From: Caccocola sp964450835
GTDB lineage: Bacteria; Synergistota; Synergistia; Synergistales; Synergistaceae
DNA length: 13,736 nucleotides
Direction of reading: 5' to 3'
Assembly: GCA_964450835.1 (NCBI GenBank)
Contig: CAYVEQ010000040.1
Coordinates: forward strand, 1-13,736
The first letter of the stretch is position 1, and every line of letters starts with the position of its first letter. The notes below the pieces were generated by a model, which worked only from the letters and a program-made list of their open reading frames with translations, did not search any database and was not told the origin of the DNA. A program made the position numbers and the translations under genes. Positions 1-7,942 of the stretch are shown piece by piece.

Positions 1-31
1 TTTTGTATCTGTTCATCGGGGAGATAAAACC

Positions 32-1363
32 ATGGAAGGCAAACGCTATGTACTGTTTTCACCGATCGGCGATGTGGACCCGATTACAATGTATCGCGAC
101 GGCTCGATGCTGCATATAGCGCGCCACTACAGACCGGAGTGCGTTTATCTCTATCTCACGAAACAGAAAGTCGACTGCGATGATAAGGACAACCGTTACG
201 AGGAGGCGCTGAAACTGCTTGCGAAAGAGCTGGGGGTTGAAATCAGAGTTGTGAAGCTCCGGCATCCCGAGCGCGTTGACGTGCAGCTCTTCGACGAGTT
301 TTACTACGATTTCGAAGATACAATCAGGCAGATAAGAAAAGAGTATCCCGACGCCGGCATCCTGCTCAACGTTTCTTCCGGCACGCCCGCTATGAAGGCC
401 GCGCTGCATACTATAGCCGCGCTGACGGATGTCGGCGGCTGCACCGCGATTCAGGTTGAGACGCCGGATAAGTCCCGCCACGTTACGGAATTTGACCTTG
501 AATATGAGTGGTGCTGCAATGAGGATAACGCCCCGGAATCAAAAAAAAGGTGCTTTGAATCAAAGCATACCAATTTCCTGCTCAAAATCAGGAAAGAGAT
601 TATATGCAGTCTCATAGACGCTTACGATTACCGCGCCGCGCTCGAGCTCGCAAGAAAGTGCGGCGGGGGCGTCAGCGAAACGGCAAAGATTTATCTGCGC
701 GCCGCGTGCGCGCGCTCGCTGCTTAACGAAGAGGGCGTGGACGAACAGCTGAAGCGGAGCGGCGCGGACGCAGAAACGCGCGCCTGTTTCACGCCGCAGA
801 CCGGCAAGCGCCGGAGCAGTGCCGAATACCTGCTGTGGCTTGAGATTAAGCTGAAGCGCTCCGAATATTGCGATTTTATACGCGGGATTTCACCGGTATT
901 CCTCGATCTGCTTGAAGATGTATGCGGGACATGCGGCATACCGTTACCGGATTTCTGTCTGACGCAGGGCGGAAAGCGCGTACTGTCGCACGACAAGATG
1001 TCAAGAACGGAAGAAGGGCGCAGGGCGCTTCGCGCGCTCGGCAATGCTTTCCGCTCTTACGGCGGCTTTTTGAGCGGCGATTTGAGCGCTTCCCGCCTGG
1101 TTCCTCTCATTGAGGAGTTTTCCGGGAACGCCAAGCTGAAAGAAATCATAAAAAATCTGCGCCTCGCCGAGCAGAACTGCCGCAACATAGCCGCTCACGA
1201 GGTCGTCTCCGTTACGGACAAATGGATAAAAGAGCACTGCGGCCTTGAACCCGAGCAGATTCTCGCAAGGCTTAAAGATCTCGCGGAATTTACGGGGCTG
1301 GAACGTTCAGTGATACATGATTCTTACAAAAAGATGAACAGGCTGATAATAGAGTCTTTATGA
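32..1363 (+). CDS. csm6: Csm6, CARF-HEPN ribonuclease of type III-A CRISPR
   Basis: This encodes a 443-residue protein that by family is a single-strand RNase activated by the cyclic oligoadenylate made by Cas10; it acts in the cytoplasm beside the Csm complex. The N-terminal CARF (ligand-binding) domain is recognised by SPIGDVDPI at residues 10-18, the GSMLHIARHY segment shortly after it, and the loop NVSSGTPAM at 113-121. The C-terminal HEPN nuclease domain carries R-X4-H as RNIAAH at residues 384-389, so the catalytic pair appears intact. Length is normal for Csm6. The ATG at 32 has a GGGGAG ribosome-binding site at 18-23, 8 bases upstream. It is the first visible gene of the operon, and cas10 starts 15 bases after its stop. 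Whether it binds cA4 or cA6 cannot be read from the sequence. A GC-rich relative of its 777-951 segment reappears at 8975-9155. Confidence 0.93.
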   Translation: MEGKRYVLFSPIGDVDPITMYRDGSMLHIARHYRPECVYLYLTKQKVDCDDKDNRYEEALKLLAKELGVEIRVVKLRHPERVDVQLFDEFYYDFEDTIRQIRKEYPDAGILLNVSSGTPAMKAALHTIAALTDVGGCTAIQVETPDKSRHVTEFDLEYEWCCNEDNAPESKKRCFESKHTNFLLKIRKEIICSLIDAYDYRAALELARKCGGGVSETAKIYLRAACARSLLNEEGVDEQLKRSGADAETRACFTPQTGKRRSSAEYLLWLEIKLKRSEYCDFIRGISPVFLDLLEDVCGTCGIPLPDFCLTQGGKRVLSHDKMSRTEEGRRALRALGNAFRSYGGFLSGDLSASRLVPLIEEFSGNAKLKEIIKNLRLAEQNCRNIAAHEVVSVTDKWIKEHCGLEPEQILARLKDLAEFTGLERSVIHDSYKKMNRLIIESL

Positions 1364-1364
1364 C

Positions 1365-1371
1365 AAGGAGG
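1365..1371 (+). promoter_or_regulatory. Strong ribosome-binding site that fixes a TTG start for cas10
   Basis: AAGGAGG lies 7 bases before a TTG codon at 1379. No ATG or GTG lies in frame between it and the HD motif at residues 15-16, so the TTG is the credible start. Seen directly in the sequence. Confidence 0.75.
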
Positions 1372-1378
1372 TCACGTT

Positions 1379-3784
1379 TTGCGGAAAATTACCGCTGACT
1401 GCACCATCGGTGGTTTGCTCCATGACGTAGGGAAGGCGGTCTTCCGCGCCGGGCTGGAAGCGGGAGAGCACGGCGCGGGCGGGGCAAAGTGGCTCTCTTC
1501 CCTGCTTGAAAAGCCCGATGATTTCAATCCGGTTCTGGAATGTGTGCGTTTCCATCACGCCGCGCGGCTTCGCGGCGCGCCGATCGCGCCGGACTCGCCC
1601 GCCTATGTCGTCCGGGCGGCCGACAGAATCGCCGCGGCGACGGACAGACGCGCGGCAATCACCGAGGAGGGGGCAGACCCGGTTTCATATGATAAATCGC
1701 TGCCTCTTTCTTCCGTCTTCAACATGCTCAACGGAAACGGCGCGCGCGGCACATACCCGCCGGACGAGCTGTCGCCGCGGGCGACATACCCGGACAGCGG
1801 CGCACGGCGCGTTTCCTCTCAGGATTACCGAGCCATTGTCTCGAAGCTCGGAAGCGGGCTGAAAAAGTGTCTCCCGCCCCGCGCGGATTGCCCGCGTGAA
1901 AAATGCGCCGATTCGCTGCTGGGCCTTCTGGAGGTTCTTCTTTCCTTTGTGCCGGCAAGCACAGACCGCTCGCAGATAAATGACATTTCTCTCTATGACC
2001 ACCTCAAGATGACCGCGGCCGCCGCGGGCTGCATAGCGGAGTTCCTCGCGGAGTCGGGAATCTCCGATTACCGGACAGAACTTTTTGACAACGAAGCCGA
2101 TTTTATGAAAACAAGAACTTTTCTAATGTTCTCATGCGACTTCTCCGGCATTCAGAATTTCATCTACACCGTTGAGACAAAAGGCGCGCTGAAAGCGCTG
2201 AGAAGCCGCTCCTTCGCGCTTGAGCTCTTCATGGAGCACATAACAGACGAGATACTCGGCGGATGCGGCCTCTCGCGAGCCAACTTGATATACTCCGGCG
2301 GAGGACACGCCTATGTGCTTCTGCCGAACACCGCCCGTGTGAAGAATTTTCTCGCGTCGGCGCGAAAGCGCGTAAACCGCTGGCTCGCGGACAATTTCGG
2401 CTCCGCTCTGTATCTCGCGTTCGCGGCGCGTGAGTGCTCCGGAAACGACCTTTGCAACATACCCGCAGAGGACGCGCCCTATTCCGCGATCTTCCGGGAT
2501 TTAAGCGCGGAGCTTTCAGCCGCCAAGCTGAGCCGGTACGACGCGGATGAGCTGCGCGCGCTGAACTCCGGAGGCTTCGATGCGGGGCGCGAGTGCCGCG
2601 TGTGCGGTACAACGGATAATGTGACTGAGGACGGACTCTGCAGGTGGTGCGGGGCGTTCGTGAACATCTCGAACGACGTGCTGCGCGGGGACTTTTTTAT
2701 TTCTGTAACGAAATCGCCCGTCGGCGGCGAAAATTTCATCGAGCTGCCGGACGTTGCGGGAAACGGCAGGCTGTTCGCCGTCTTTACGGACAAAGAGGGC
2801 GCGCGCGGGTATGCCGGGTCAAAGGACGGCGTCAGGACGTACGGCAAGAACAGCCCGCTTTCGGGATCCGGTTACTGCACGAATTTCTATGTCGGCGACT
2901 ACGTGAAAAGCAGGGAAATGGCCGAACTGGCCGAAGACGCCCGTGGTATCAGGCGCATCGCCGTGTGCAGAGCCGATGTCGACGATTTGGGACGCGCCTT
3001 TATCGAGGGATTCGCCAGAAAAGACGCGCGCGGCGCCGGGGAAAAATACCTCATGCAGACGCTTTCGCGCACCGCGGCGTTCTCGCGCCGTATGACGATG
3101 TTCTTCAAGTACCACATAAACTCGATACTCGCGCGCGGGGATAACGCGGTAAAGCCGCTTGAGCTTTCGGGCGGAGACGGCAGAGGGCGCAATCTGCTTG
3201 TCGTTTACTCGGGCGGCGACGATATTTTCATCATCGGCGGCTGGGACGACGTGATTGGAGCCGCGTGCGACATAGAGGCCGCTTTTTCAGAATATACCGG
3301 AGGCGCGCTTTCAATCTCGGCGGGCATCGGGATATTCGGCGAGAAGTTCCCGATCCGCGGCGCCGCTTTGCAGACAGAGGAGCTTGAGGCGGCGTCGAAA
3401 AATGAGCCGGGCAAAAACCGCGTGACGCTGTTTGAAACGGCGGGGCATACTTACAAATGGCGGGATTTCCGCGACGGAGTGATCCCGAAAGAGCGGGCTT
3501 TGGAGGAGTATATCGACTCCTGCGGAAACAGCTTCCGCGGCAAGGCGTTCCTCTACCGGCTGCTCTCTTTCGCAAGGAGTTCCGAAAGCAGCGGCAGGCT
3601 CGACATAGCGAGATGCGCCTACCTGCTGGCGCGCGCGGAACCGAAAAACGCGCAGGAAAATGAACGGTACAGGAAGTTCTGCGGAGATGTTCTTTCATGG
3701 ATGACGGATAAGAACAAACGCGCCGAATTCATAACGGCGGTGTACATATACATTTACCTTATAAGACAAAGGAGCGGGGATTGA
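1379..3784 (+). CDS. cas10: Cas10/Csm1, large subunit of the type III-A complex
   Basis: This 801-residue protein is the signature type III subunit. By family it degrades ssDNA with its HD domain and converts ATP to cyclic oligoadenylate with its Palm domain once target RNA is bound. Visible parts, in order: an HD motif in LLHDVGK (H15, D16); the Palm 1 segment CDFSGIQNFIY around residue 254; a zinc ribbon with C406, C409, C421 and C424; a Palm 2 segment containing ADVDDLG (D533, D535, D536); and the cyclase motif GGDD at 612-615. A helical C-terminal domain follows, with FRGKAFLYRLL. Both catalytic centres look intact, so DNase and messenger synthesis are both expected. Translation starts at a TTG with a strong ribosome-binding site. 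Its stop (TGA) shares one base with the csm2 ATG, which suggests translational coupling. Confidence 0.96.
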   Translation: MRKITADCTIGGLLHDVGKAVFRAGLEAGEHGAGGAKWLSSLLEKPDDFNPVLECVRFHHAARLRGAPIAPDSPAYVVRAADRIAAATDRRAAITEEGADPVSYDKSLPLSSVFNMLNGNGARGTYPPDELSPRATYPDSGARRVSSQDYRAIVSKLGSGLKKCLPPRADCPREKCADSLLGLLEVLLSFVPASTDRSQINDISLYDHLKMTAAAAGCIAEFLAESGISDYRTELFDNEADFMKTRTFLMFSCDFSGIQNFIYTVETKGALKALRSRSFALELFMEHITDEILGGCGLSRANLIYSGGGHAYVLLPNTARVKNFLASARKRVNRWLADNFGSALYLAFAARECSGNDLCNIPAEDAPYSAIFRDLSAELSAAKLSRYDADELRALNSGGFDAGRECRVCGTTDNVTEDGLCRWCGAFVNISNDVLRGDFFISVTKSPVGGENFIELPDVAGNGRLFAVFTDKEGARGYAGSKDGVRTYGKNSPLSGSGYCTNFYVGDYVKSREMAELAEDARGIRRIAVCRADVDDLGRAFIEGFARKDARGAGEKYLMQTLSRTAAFSRRMTMFFKYHINSILARGDNAVKPLELSGGDGRGRNLLVVYSGGDDIFIIGGWDDVIGAACDIEAAFSEYTGGALSISAGIGIFGEKFPIRGAALQTEELEAASKNEPGKNRVTLFETAGHTYKWRDFRDGVIPKERALEEYIDSCGNSFRGKAFLYRLLSFARSSESSGRLDIARCAYLLARAEPKNAQENERYRKFCGDVLSWMTDKNKRAEFITAVYIYIYLIRQRSGD

Positions 3785-4284
3785 TGGTCGGACCTGGCAA
3801 CAACAAATTCATGAATAACAGGGGGTATAACGGCGGGTATAACAATGCCCGGCGCGGCGATGACACGCAGTTTCAGAGACAGGCCGTGCAGCCGGCGCGG
3901 CCGGAGACGCTGCCTGACGATTTCACCGGCGCCGCGGAGAATGTCATAACAGGATTGCTGCGCCAAGTCCGGGACAGATACGTAATAGACATCAGCAACA
4001 GCAAGATACGCAGGCTGTTCTCTCTCGTCATTCCCGTTTTCAACAGGGAGCGCCTCAGCGCGAACGACAAAATCTCAAAAGAAAGCAGGGACGCTCTTAT
4101 GATGGCCCGCGTCCGCATGGCTTACGAGGCGGGGCGCGATCCGACGGTCAAGGAGTTCATAGAAAAATCAAAGCTGATGGAATATATAAAGGGAATAGGC
4201 GACGACAGGGAGAAGTTTATCCGGTTCTCCCGCTACATGGAAGCTCTCGTGGCGTGGCACCGTTATTACGGCGATAAGAATTAG
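3784..4284 (+). CDS. csm2: Csm2, small subunit of the type III-A complex
   Basis: This 166-residue protein is mostly helical. By family, Csm2 copies stack along the crRNA-target duplex inside the Csm complex and have no catalytic role. The N-terminal 40 residues are low-complexity, rich in Asn, Gly and Arg. The family core follows, with segments such as ISNSKIRRLF (the part usually written as TTSKIR in relatives) and ARVRMAYEAGRD. The ATG at 3784 overlaps the cas10 stop by one base; AAAGGAG at 3768-3774 sits 9 bases upstream. A TTG at 3781, one codon earlier, is a less likely alternative start. The stop codon lies within the ribosome-binding region of csm3. The assignment rests on core motifs, size and position between cas10 and csm3. 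Confidence 0.92.
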   Translation: MVGPGNNKFMNNRGYNGGYNNARRGDDTQFQRQAVQPARPETLPDDFTGAAENVITGLLRQVRDRYVIDISNSKIRRLFSLVIPVFNRERLSANDKISKESRDALMMARVRMAYEAGRDPTVKEFIEKSKLMEYIKGIGDDREKFIRFSRYMEALVAWHRYYGDKN

Positions 4285-4295
4285 GAGGTTATGCT

Positions 4296-4970
4296 ATGGG
4301 CGGAAAAATAAAAATCAAAGCCGATCTTGAGGTCGTTACTGGAATGCACATCGGGGGTTCAAGCGAATACGCGCCGATAGGCGCCGTCGACAGTCCCGTA
4401 ATAACCGACCCCCGCACCGGTGATCCGACGGTGCCGGGCAGTTCGCTCAAAGGCAAGCTCCGGACACTGCTTGTGCGCAGCATAATGGGGAATGCCGCGA
4501 GAGAACCGAACAGCGATCCGAAAGAGATAAAGCGCCTCTTCGGAGCGAGCGCGCCGGAGATAATAAAGTCGCGCCTTCAGTTCGCCGACGCGTTTGTCGC
4601 AAATAAAGAAGATTTCAAAGCTGTGGGCCTGACCGAGGTCAAGTTTGAAAACGCCTTAAACCGCGGAACCGGAGTAGCCAACCCGCGTCAGATAGAGCGC
4701 GTCGTGCGCGGCGTGAAGTTTGCCGTCTGCATCGTCTATGACAAGCCGGATGACGAGGCTGAAACGGACGGGGACATGAAAAACCTGGCAAAGGCCATGA
4801 AGCTGCTGCAGATAGACTACCTGGGCGGACACGGCACACGAGGGAGCGGAAGGGTCAGCTTTTCCGGTATCGCGCTGAGCTCGCCGGACAAATCCGTGCC
4901 CGCGGAGCGGCTTGAAGAACTTAACGGATATTTCACAGAAGTCGAAAAATATGAACTACTGCCTTTATAA
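4296..4970 (+). CDS. csm3: Csm3, backbone RAMP subunit and target-RNA nuclease
   Basis: This 224-residue RAMP (Cas7-like) protein by family forms the repeated backbone that holds the crRNA and cuts the bound target RNA at 6-base intervals. The N-terminal strand and loop VTGMHIGGSSE match Csm3. Asp32, in GAVDSPVI, sits where the catalytic Asp (D33 in well-studied homologues) is found, so target cleavage should be retained. Two glycine-rich motifs are visible: PGSSLKGKLR from residue 47 and LGGHGTRGSGRV at 176-187. The start is well supported by AGGAGG at 4283-4288, 7 bases before the ATG. The 3' end overlaps csm4 by 20 bases. Confidence 0.96.
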   Translation: MGGKIKIKADLEVVTGMHIGGSSEYAPIGAVDSPVITDPRTGDPTVPGSSLKGKLRTLLVRSIMGNAAREPNSDPKEIKRLFGASAPEIIKSRLQFADAFVANKEDFKAVGLTEVKFENALNRGTGVANPRQIERVVRGVKFAVCIVYDKPDDEAETDGDMKNLAKAMKLLQIDYLGGHGTRGSGRVSFSGIALSSPDKSVPAERLEELNGYFTEVEKYELLPL

Positions 4971-5961
4971 GCTGAAGTTCACGACACCGGTTCACATAGG
5001 CGAGAGCGACAGAGCCGACTCGCTCGCCACCGCCCGCATGACGCTCTGCGCGGACACCCTCTTTTCCGCGCTGTGCCACGCCGCTTCTTCGGACGGTCAG
5101 GCCGGAGCCGGAACGTTATGCGAGACGGTTCGGAGCGGCAGGCTGCTTTTAAGCGACGCCATGCCCTATTCCGGCGAAAACCTGTACATACCGAAGCCGT
5201 TCATGAAGGCGCGCGGACCCGCCCGCGGCGCAGAAATCGCGGCGGAGGACAGAAAGGCCATGAAGAAACTTTCGCATATTCCCGTATCGTCGTTGGGCGA
5301 GTTTCTCTCTTCCGTGTCCGGCGCCGGACACTACGACGCGAAAACTTACGGAACCTCTTTCGGCCGGAGCTTCATCGCGGCTAAAAACGCCATCGGCAGA
5401 ACCGCGGGCGCTTCCGGGGAAAACCCGGTAAGCCCGTATAATGTCGGTGCGTTTGAGTTCAATCCGGATTGCGGGCTTTATTTTATCGCCGCTTTCGGCG
5501 AACAGGGCGCGGAAAAACGGCTGTTTTCCCTCATCGAGCGTTTGGGAACGGGCGGTGTAGGGGGACGGACGAGTTCCGGGTACGGAAAATTCACGCCGGC
5601 GGAAGACCCCCGTATGCTTGCCGATGATAATTGTGCCGCGCCGGACGGGCGGGCGCTGTTCAAAATGCTTTCGCGTGAGGAGGCGCCGCTCTATATCAGC
5701 CTCACAACGTCCCTGCCGCTTGACGGGGAGCTTGACGCGGCGCTTGACGGCGCCGCGTACGGCATAAGCAGGAGAGGCGGTTTCGTATTCTCTGACGCTT
5801 TCGCCGGAAGCCCGGTCAAGAAGAAAACGCAGTATTTTCTTTCGGCGGGCTCCGTCTTCACGCATAAATACCGCGGCGGGTTGTACGAGGCCGCCAAAGG
5901 CGGGAACCATCCCGTATACCGTTACGGGATGCCGCTGTTTCTGGGGGTTGACGCGCTGTGA
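4951..5961 (+). CDS. csm4: Csm4, RAMP subunit capping the crRNA 5' end
   Basis: This 336-residue RAMP (Cas5-like) protein by family binds the crRNA 5' handle and bridges to Cas10. The N-terminus has the typical pattern LKFTTPVHIGE (PVHIGE from residue 13), followed by a segment with DTLFSALCHA. A C-terminal glycine-rich loop, GGVGGRTSSGYGKF, starts near residue 200. I chose the ATG at 4951 because the family's first strand starts right there. It overlaps the csm3 end by 20 bases and has only a weak ribosome-binding site, so coupled translation is likely. An in-frame TTG at 4912 would add 13 residues without family resemblance. The stop overlaps the csm5 GTG by 4 bases. A perfect 18-base palindrome at 5314-5331 falls inside the gene and is probably codon coincidence. 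Confidence 0.94.
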   Translation: MNYCLYKLKFTTPVHIGESDRADSLATARMTLCADTLFSALCHAASSDGQAGAGTLCETVRSGRLLLSDAMPYSGENLYIPKPFMKARGPARGAEIAAEDRKAMKKLSHIPVSSLGEFLSSVSGAGHYDAKTYGTSFGRSFIAAKNAIGRTAGASGENPVSPYNVGAFEFNPDCGLYFIAAFGEQGAEKRLFSLIERLGTGGVGGRTSSGYGKFTPAEDPRMLADDNCAAPDGRALFKMLSREEAPLYISLTTSLPLDGELDAALDGAAYGISRRGGFVFSDAFAGSPVKKKTQYFLSAGSVFTHKYRGGLYEAAKGGNHPVYRYGMPLFLGVDAL

Positions 5962-7037
5962 GACATTACACTTTAAAGCTGACCGCCGTCACGCCTTTTC
6001 ACATAGGCTCGGGCATCGAGTACACAAAAAAAGAATATTACGTGGACGAGAGCCGGCGGAAAGCAATTCTCATAAACATGGACAAGGTTATGCAATGGAT
6101 AACGGCGCAGAAACGCGACGCTTACGCCGATGCCTTCGAGACGTTCATGAAGGAGAACAGAGGCGGCGATATCCTGGACTTCCTCACGCGCCGGCTGAAC
6201 ATGCCCGAAGCCGAAAGAAAAAAGTGCGAAATGTATTCTTTCGACTGCGGCGGGGCGTTCAGCTGCAGCACGAAGAAGAGAACAATATCGGCCTTCATGC
6301 GCGACGCCCGCGGCTGTCCTTACGTTCCCGGGAGCTCCCTCAAGGGCGCGCTCCGCACAGTGCTTCTTGTGAAGATGCTGCGCGACGAACCGGGCCGCGC
6401 GCCGGATTTGCAAAACCTGAAGATAGCGGCTAACGACGCGGAGATCTCGCTCATAAACAGGCTCGGCAGAATCAGCCCCCAGAAAAACTCCTTAAACAGC
6501 ATAATGTCAGGATTTTCAGTGTCTGACAGCCTCCCTTTCGGCCAAGAGAAAATAATCATGGCTCCTAAGGTGGACGTGAGCACCGACGGCGCCGAGCATG
6601 TCCTGCCGCTGATGTCGGAATGCGCGGACATCGGAACCGAGCTTTACTTCTCTCTGACTGTCTCCGAAGAGGCAGAACGTTACGCCGGCGCGGACTATCT
6701 GAAAAAAGCGATAGAAGAATTCTCTGATTATTACTCGGCTTGCTACCTGTCAAAATTCAGGGTGAAGTTTTCAGAAAACATGGACGGCTGCATTTTCCTC
6801 GGAGGCGGAAGCGGTTACTTCTCCAAGAATCTGATTTATCCGCTCGCGGGCGACAGACAGAAGGCTCTTGAAGCGGTCGCCGCCGAAATGCGGAAAAAAT
6901 TCGATAGACACCGCCACGACAGGGATGCCGGTCTGGGAGTTTCCCCCCACATGCTGAAATGCACGCGGACTGACGGGAGGCTCCGTCAGATAGGGCTATG
7001 CCGCGCAGAGATAACGGAAGAGAAAAAATGGATGTGA
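5958..7037 (+). CDS. csm5: Csm5, RAMP subunit at the crRNA 3' end
   Basis: This 359-residue RAMP protein by family caps the 3' side of the Csm backbone and is needed for crRNA maturation, reportedly by recruiting host nucleases. The N-terminus reads LKLTAVTPFHIGSG, as expected for Csm5. YVPGSSLKGALRT (residues 122-134) is the typical glycine-rich RAMP motif. Other visible Csm5-like elements are the VSDSLPF segment in mid-protein and LGGGSGYFSKN in the C-terminal third. The start is a GTG in the overlap GTGA with the csm4 stop (5958-5961), a coupling arrangement. No ATG near the N-terminus would keep the first conserved strand. The gene overlaps cas6 by 10 bases at its end. Confidence 0.94.
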   Translation: MRHYTLKLTAVTPFHIGSGIEYTKKEYYVDESRRKAILINMDKVMQWITAQKRDAYADAFETFMKENRGGDILDFLTRRLNMPEAERKKCEMYSFDCGGAFSCSTKKRTISAFMRDARGCPYVPGSSLKGALRTVLLVKMLRDEPGRAPDLQNLKIAANDAEISLINRLGRISPQKNSLNSIMSGFSVSDSLPFGQEKIIMAPKVDVSTDGAEHVLPLMSECADIGTELYFSLTVSEEAERYAGADYLKKAIEEFSDYYSACYLSKFRVKFSENMDGCIFLGGGSGYFSKNLIYPLAGDRQKALEAVAAEMRKKFDRHRHDRDAGLGVSPHMLKCTRTDGRLRQIGLCRAEITEEKKWM

Positions 7038-7801
7038 TAAGACGTTATGAGGCGAGACTGACGCCCCTCGGGGGAAGCGCGCCGGCGGCAGCCGACGACG
7101 CCTACGCCATGTACGCGGTCATGCTTAATGCAATGGACGGCGAAAGCGCCGAACAGCTTCACTCCGTCGCGGAATACCCGCTGTCGCAGCATATAAAGCG
7201 CATAACTAAAGAGGGAGACAGCCCCGAATCGCTCTGGGTTGTGAACCTCATAGGCGAAACGGCGGTAAGACTCGCGTCTCCCGTCATAGAATCCATGCGG
7301 TCGGCATATCTGGAATCGCGCGGGGCGGGGTACTCGGTCGAGGTTATATCGCGGCGGGATTTCACCGGACTGGACGATATGCTGAAAATTCCCGGCGGCG
7401 ATATGGACTGCGGCCGCTTCAGGCTTCGCCTCGTTTCTCCCTGCGGCTTCCGTTCAAACGGGGAGTACGTCCTTTTCCCTTCGGTATCTCTGATTCTCGG
7501 CAGTCTGCGCCGGCGCTGGGGAGCTGCCTTTCCGTTTTTCCCCCTCGACGACAAGGAGGCTGCGTCGGCTCTTGAAGCCGGTGTCAGGATTACCGGCTAC
7601 AGGCTGCACAGCGAGACATTCAGGCTCAAAAGCGTTCCCGTTCAGGCTTTCTCGGGCGAACTGACTCTGAACGCGCGCCTGGCCCCGCCCATGCTGCGGG
7701 TTCTGCGCGCGCTGCTGTCGTTCGGCACTCTGTGCGGTGTGGGAATGAAGACCGCGCTCGGCATGGGCGGATTAAACGTGCGGGAATTTCCGCGCGTCTG
7801 A
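7028..7801 (+). CDS. cas6: Cas6, crRNA-processing endoribonuclease
   Basis: This 257-residue protein by family cuts pre-crRNA inside each repeat, leaving an 8-base 5' handle that Csm4 then holds. The N-terminal ferredoxin-like half carries YAMYAVMLNA and LHSVAEYPLS; His45 in this segment is the probable catalytic His of Cas6 enzymes. The C-terminal half ends with the glycine-rich loop CGVGMKTALGMGG (about residues 236-248), the most diagnostic feature. The ATG at 7028 is preferred, with GGAAGAG about 6-7 bases upstream and a 10-base overlap with csm5. An in-frame ATG at 6998 would lengthen the overlap. It is the last gene of the operon. No CRISPR array follows it directly, so its repeat substrate is elsewhere or lost from this scaffold. 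Confidence 0.92.
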   Translation: MDVIRRYEARLTPLGGSAPAAADDAYAMYAVMLNAMDGESAEQLHSVAEYPLSQHIKRITKEGDSPESLWVVNLIGETAVRLASPVIESMRSAYLESRGAGYSVEVISRRDFTGLDDMLKIPGGDMDCGRFRLRLVSPCGFRSNGEYVLFPSVSLILGSLRRRWGAAFPFFPLDDKEAASALEAGVRITGYRLHSETFRLKSVPVQAFSGELTLNARLAPPMLRVLRALLSFGTLCGVGMKTALGMGGLNVREFPRV

Positions 7802-7882
7802 GCGCCCGCTTTTCCTGCGCGGAGCGAATGATGTATGCGGCAAACACCGCCGCGGCTGCGGCTGTTGTTTATGAAAGCCGGT

Positions 7883-7915
7883 GTTCAGGACTTTATATGA
7901 TAATCCGTCCTGAAC
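7883..7915 (+). promoter_or_regulatory. Inverted repeat upstream of the glycosyltransferase gene
   Basis: GTTCAGGAC (7883-7891) and GTCCTGAAC (7907-7915) form a perfect 9-bp inverted repeat around a 15-base AT-rich centre. GCC/GGC flanks (7877-7879 and 7916-7918) could extend it across a 3-base bulge. It lies 27 bases before the next start codon, in the 141-base spacer after cas6 (7802-7942). There is no T-run after it, so it is not a standard terminator. The centre contains TATGAT (7896-7901), which could be a -10 box, but I see no good -35 at the right distance. It could be an operator or an RNA hairpin in the leader. The rest of the spacer shows no CRISPR repeats and no other clear signal. 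Confidence 0.35.
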
Positions 7916-7942
7916 GGCAGCCTGGGAAGGGAGATCTGAATC

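Noticed and set aside
4912..4950. Upstream TTG start for csm4
   Set aside because: It would add 13 residues with no family resemblance and a longer overlap with csm3; the ATG at 4951 directly precedes the conserved first strand.
5314..5331. Perfect 18-base palindrome GTGTCCGGCGCCGGACAC in csm4
   Set aside because: It encodes VSGAGH in frame within a well-supported gene and consists of common GC-rich codons, so chance is the simplest explanation.
5149..5910. 253-codon - strand reading frame inside csm4
   Set aside because: It is an antisense shadow in GC-rich coding DNA with no domain signal; csm4 is well supported.
7802..7942. CRISPR array or leader after cas6
   Set aside because: There is only one 9-bp inverted repeat and no direct repeats with spacers; the 141-base stretch is too short for an array.
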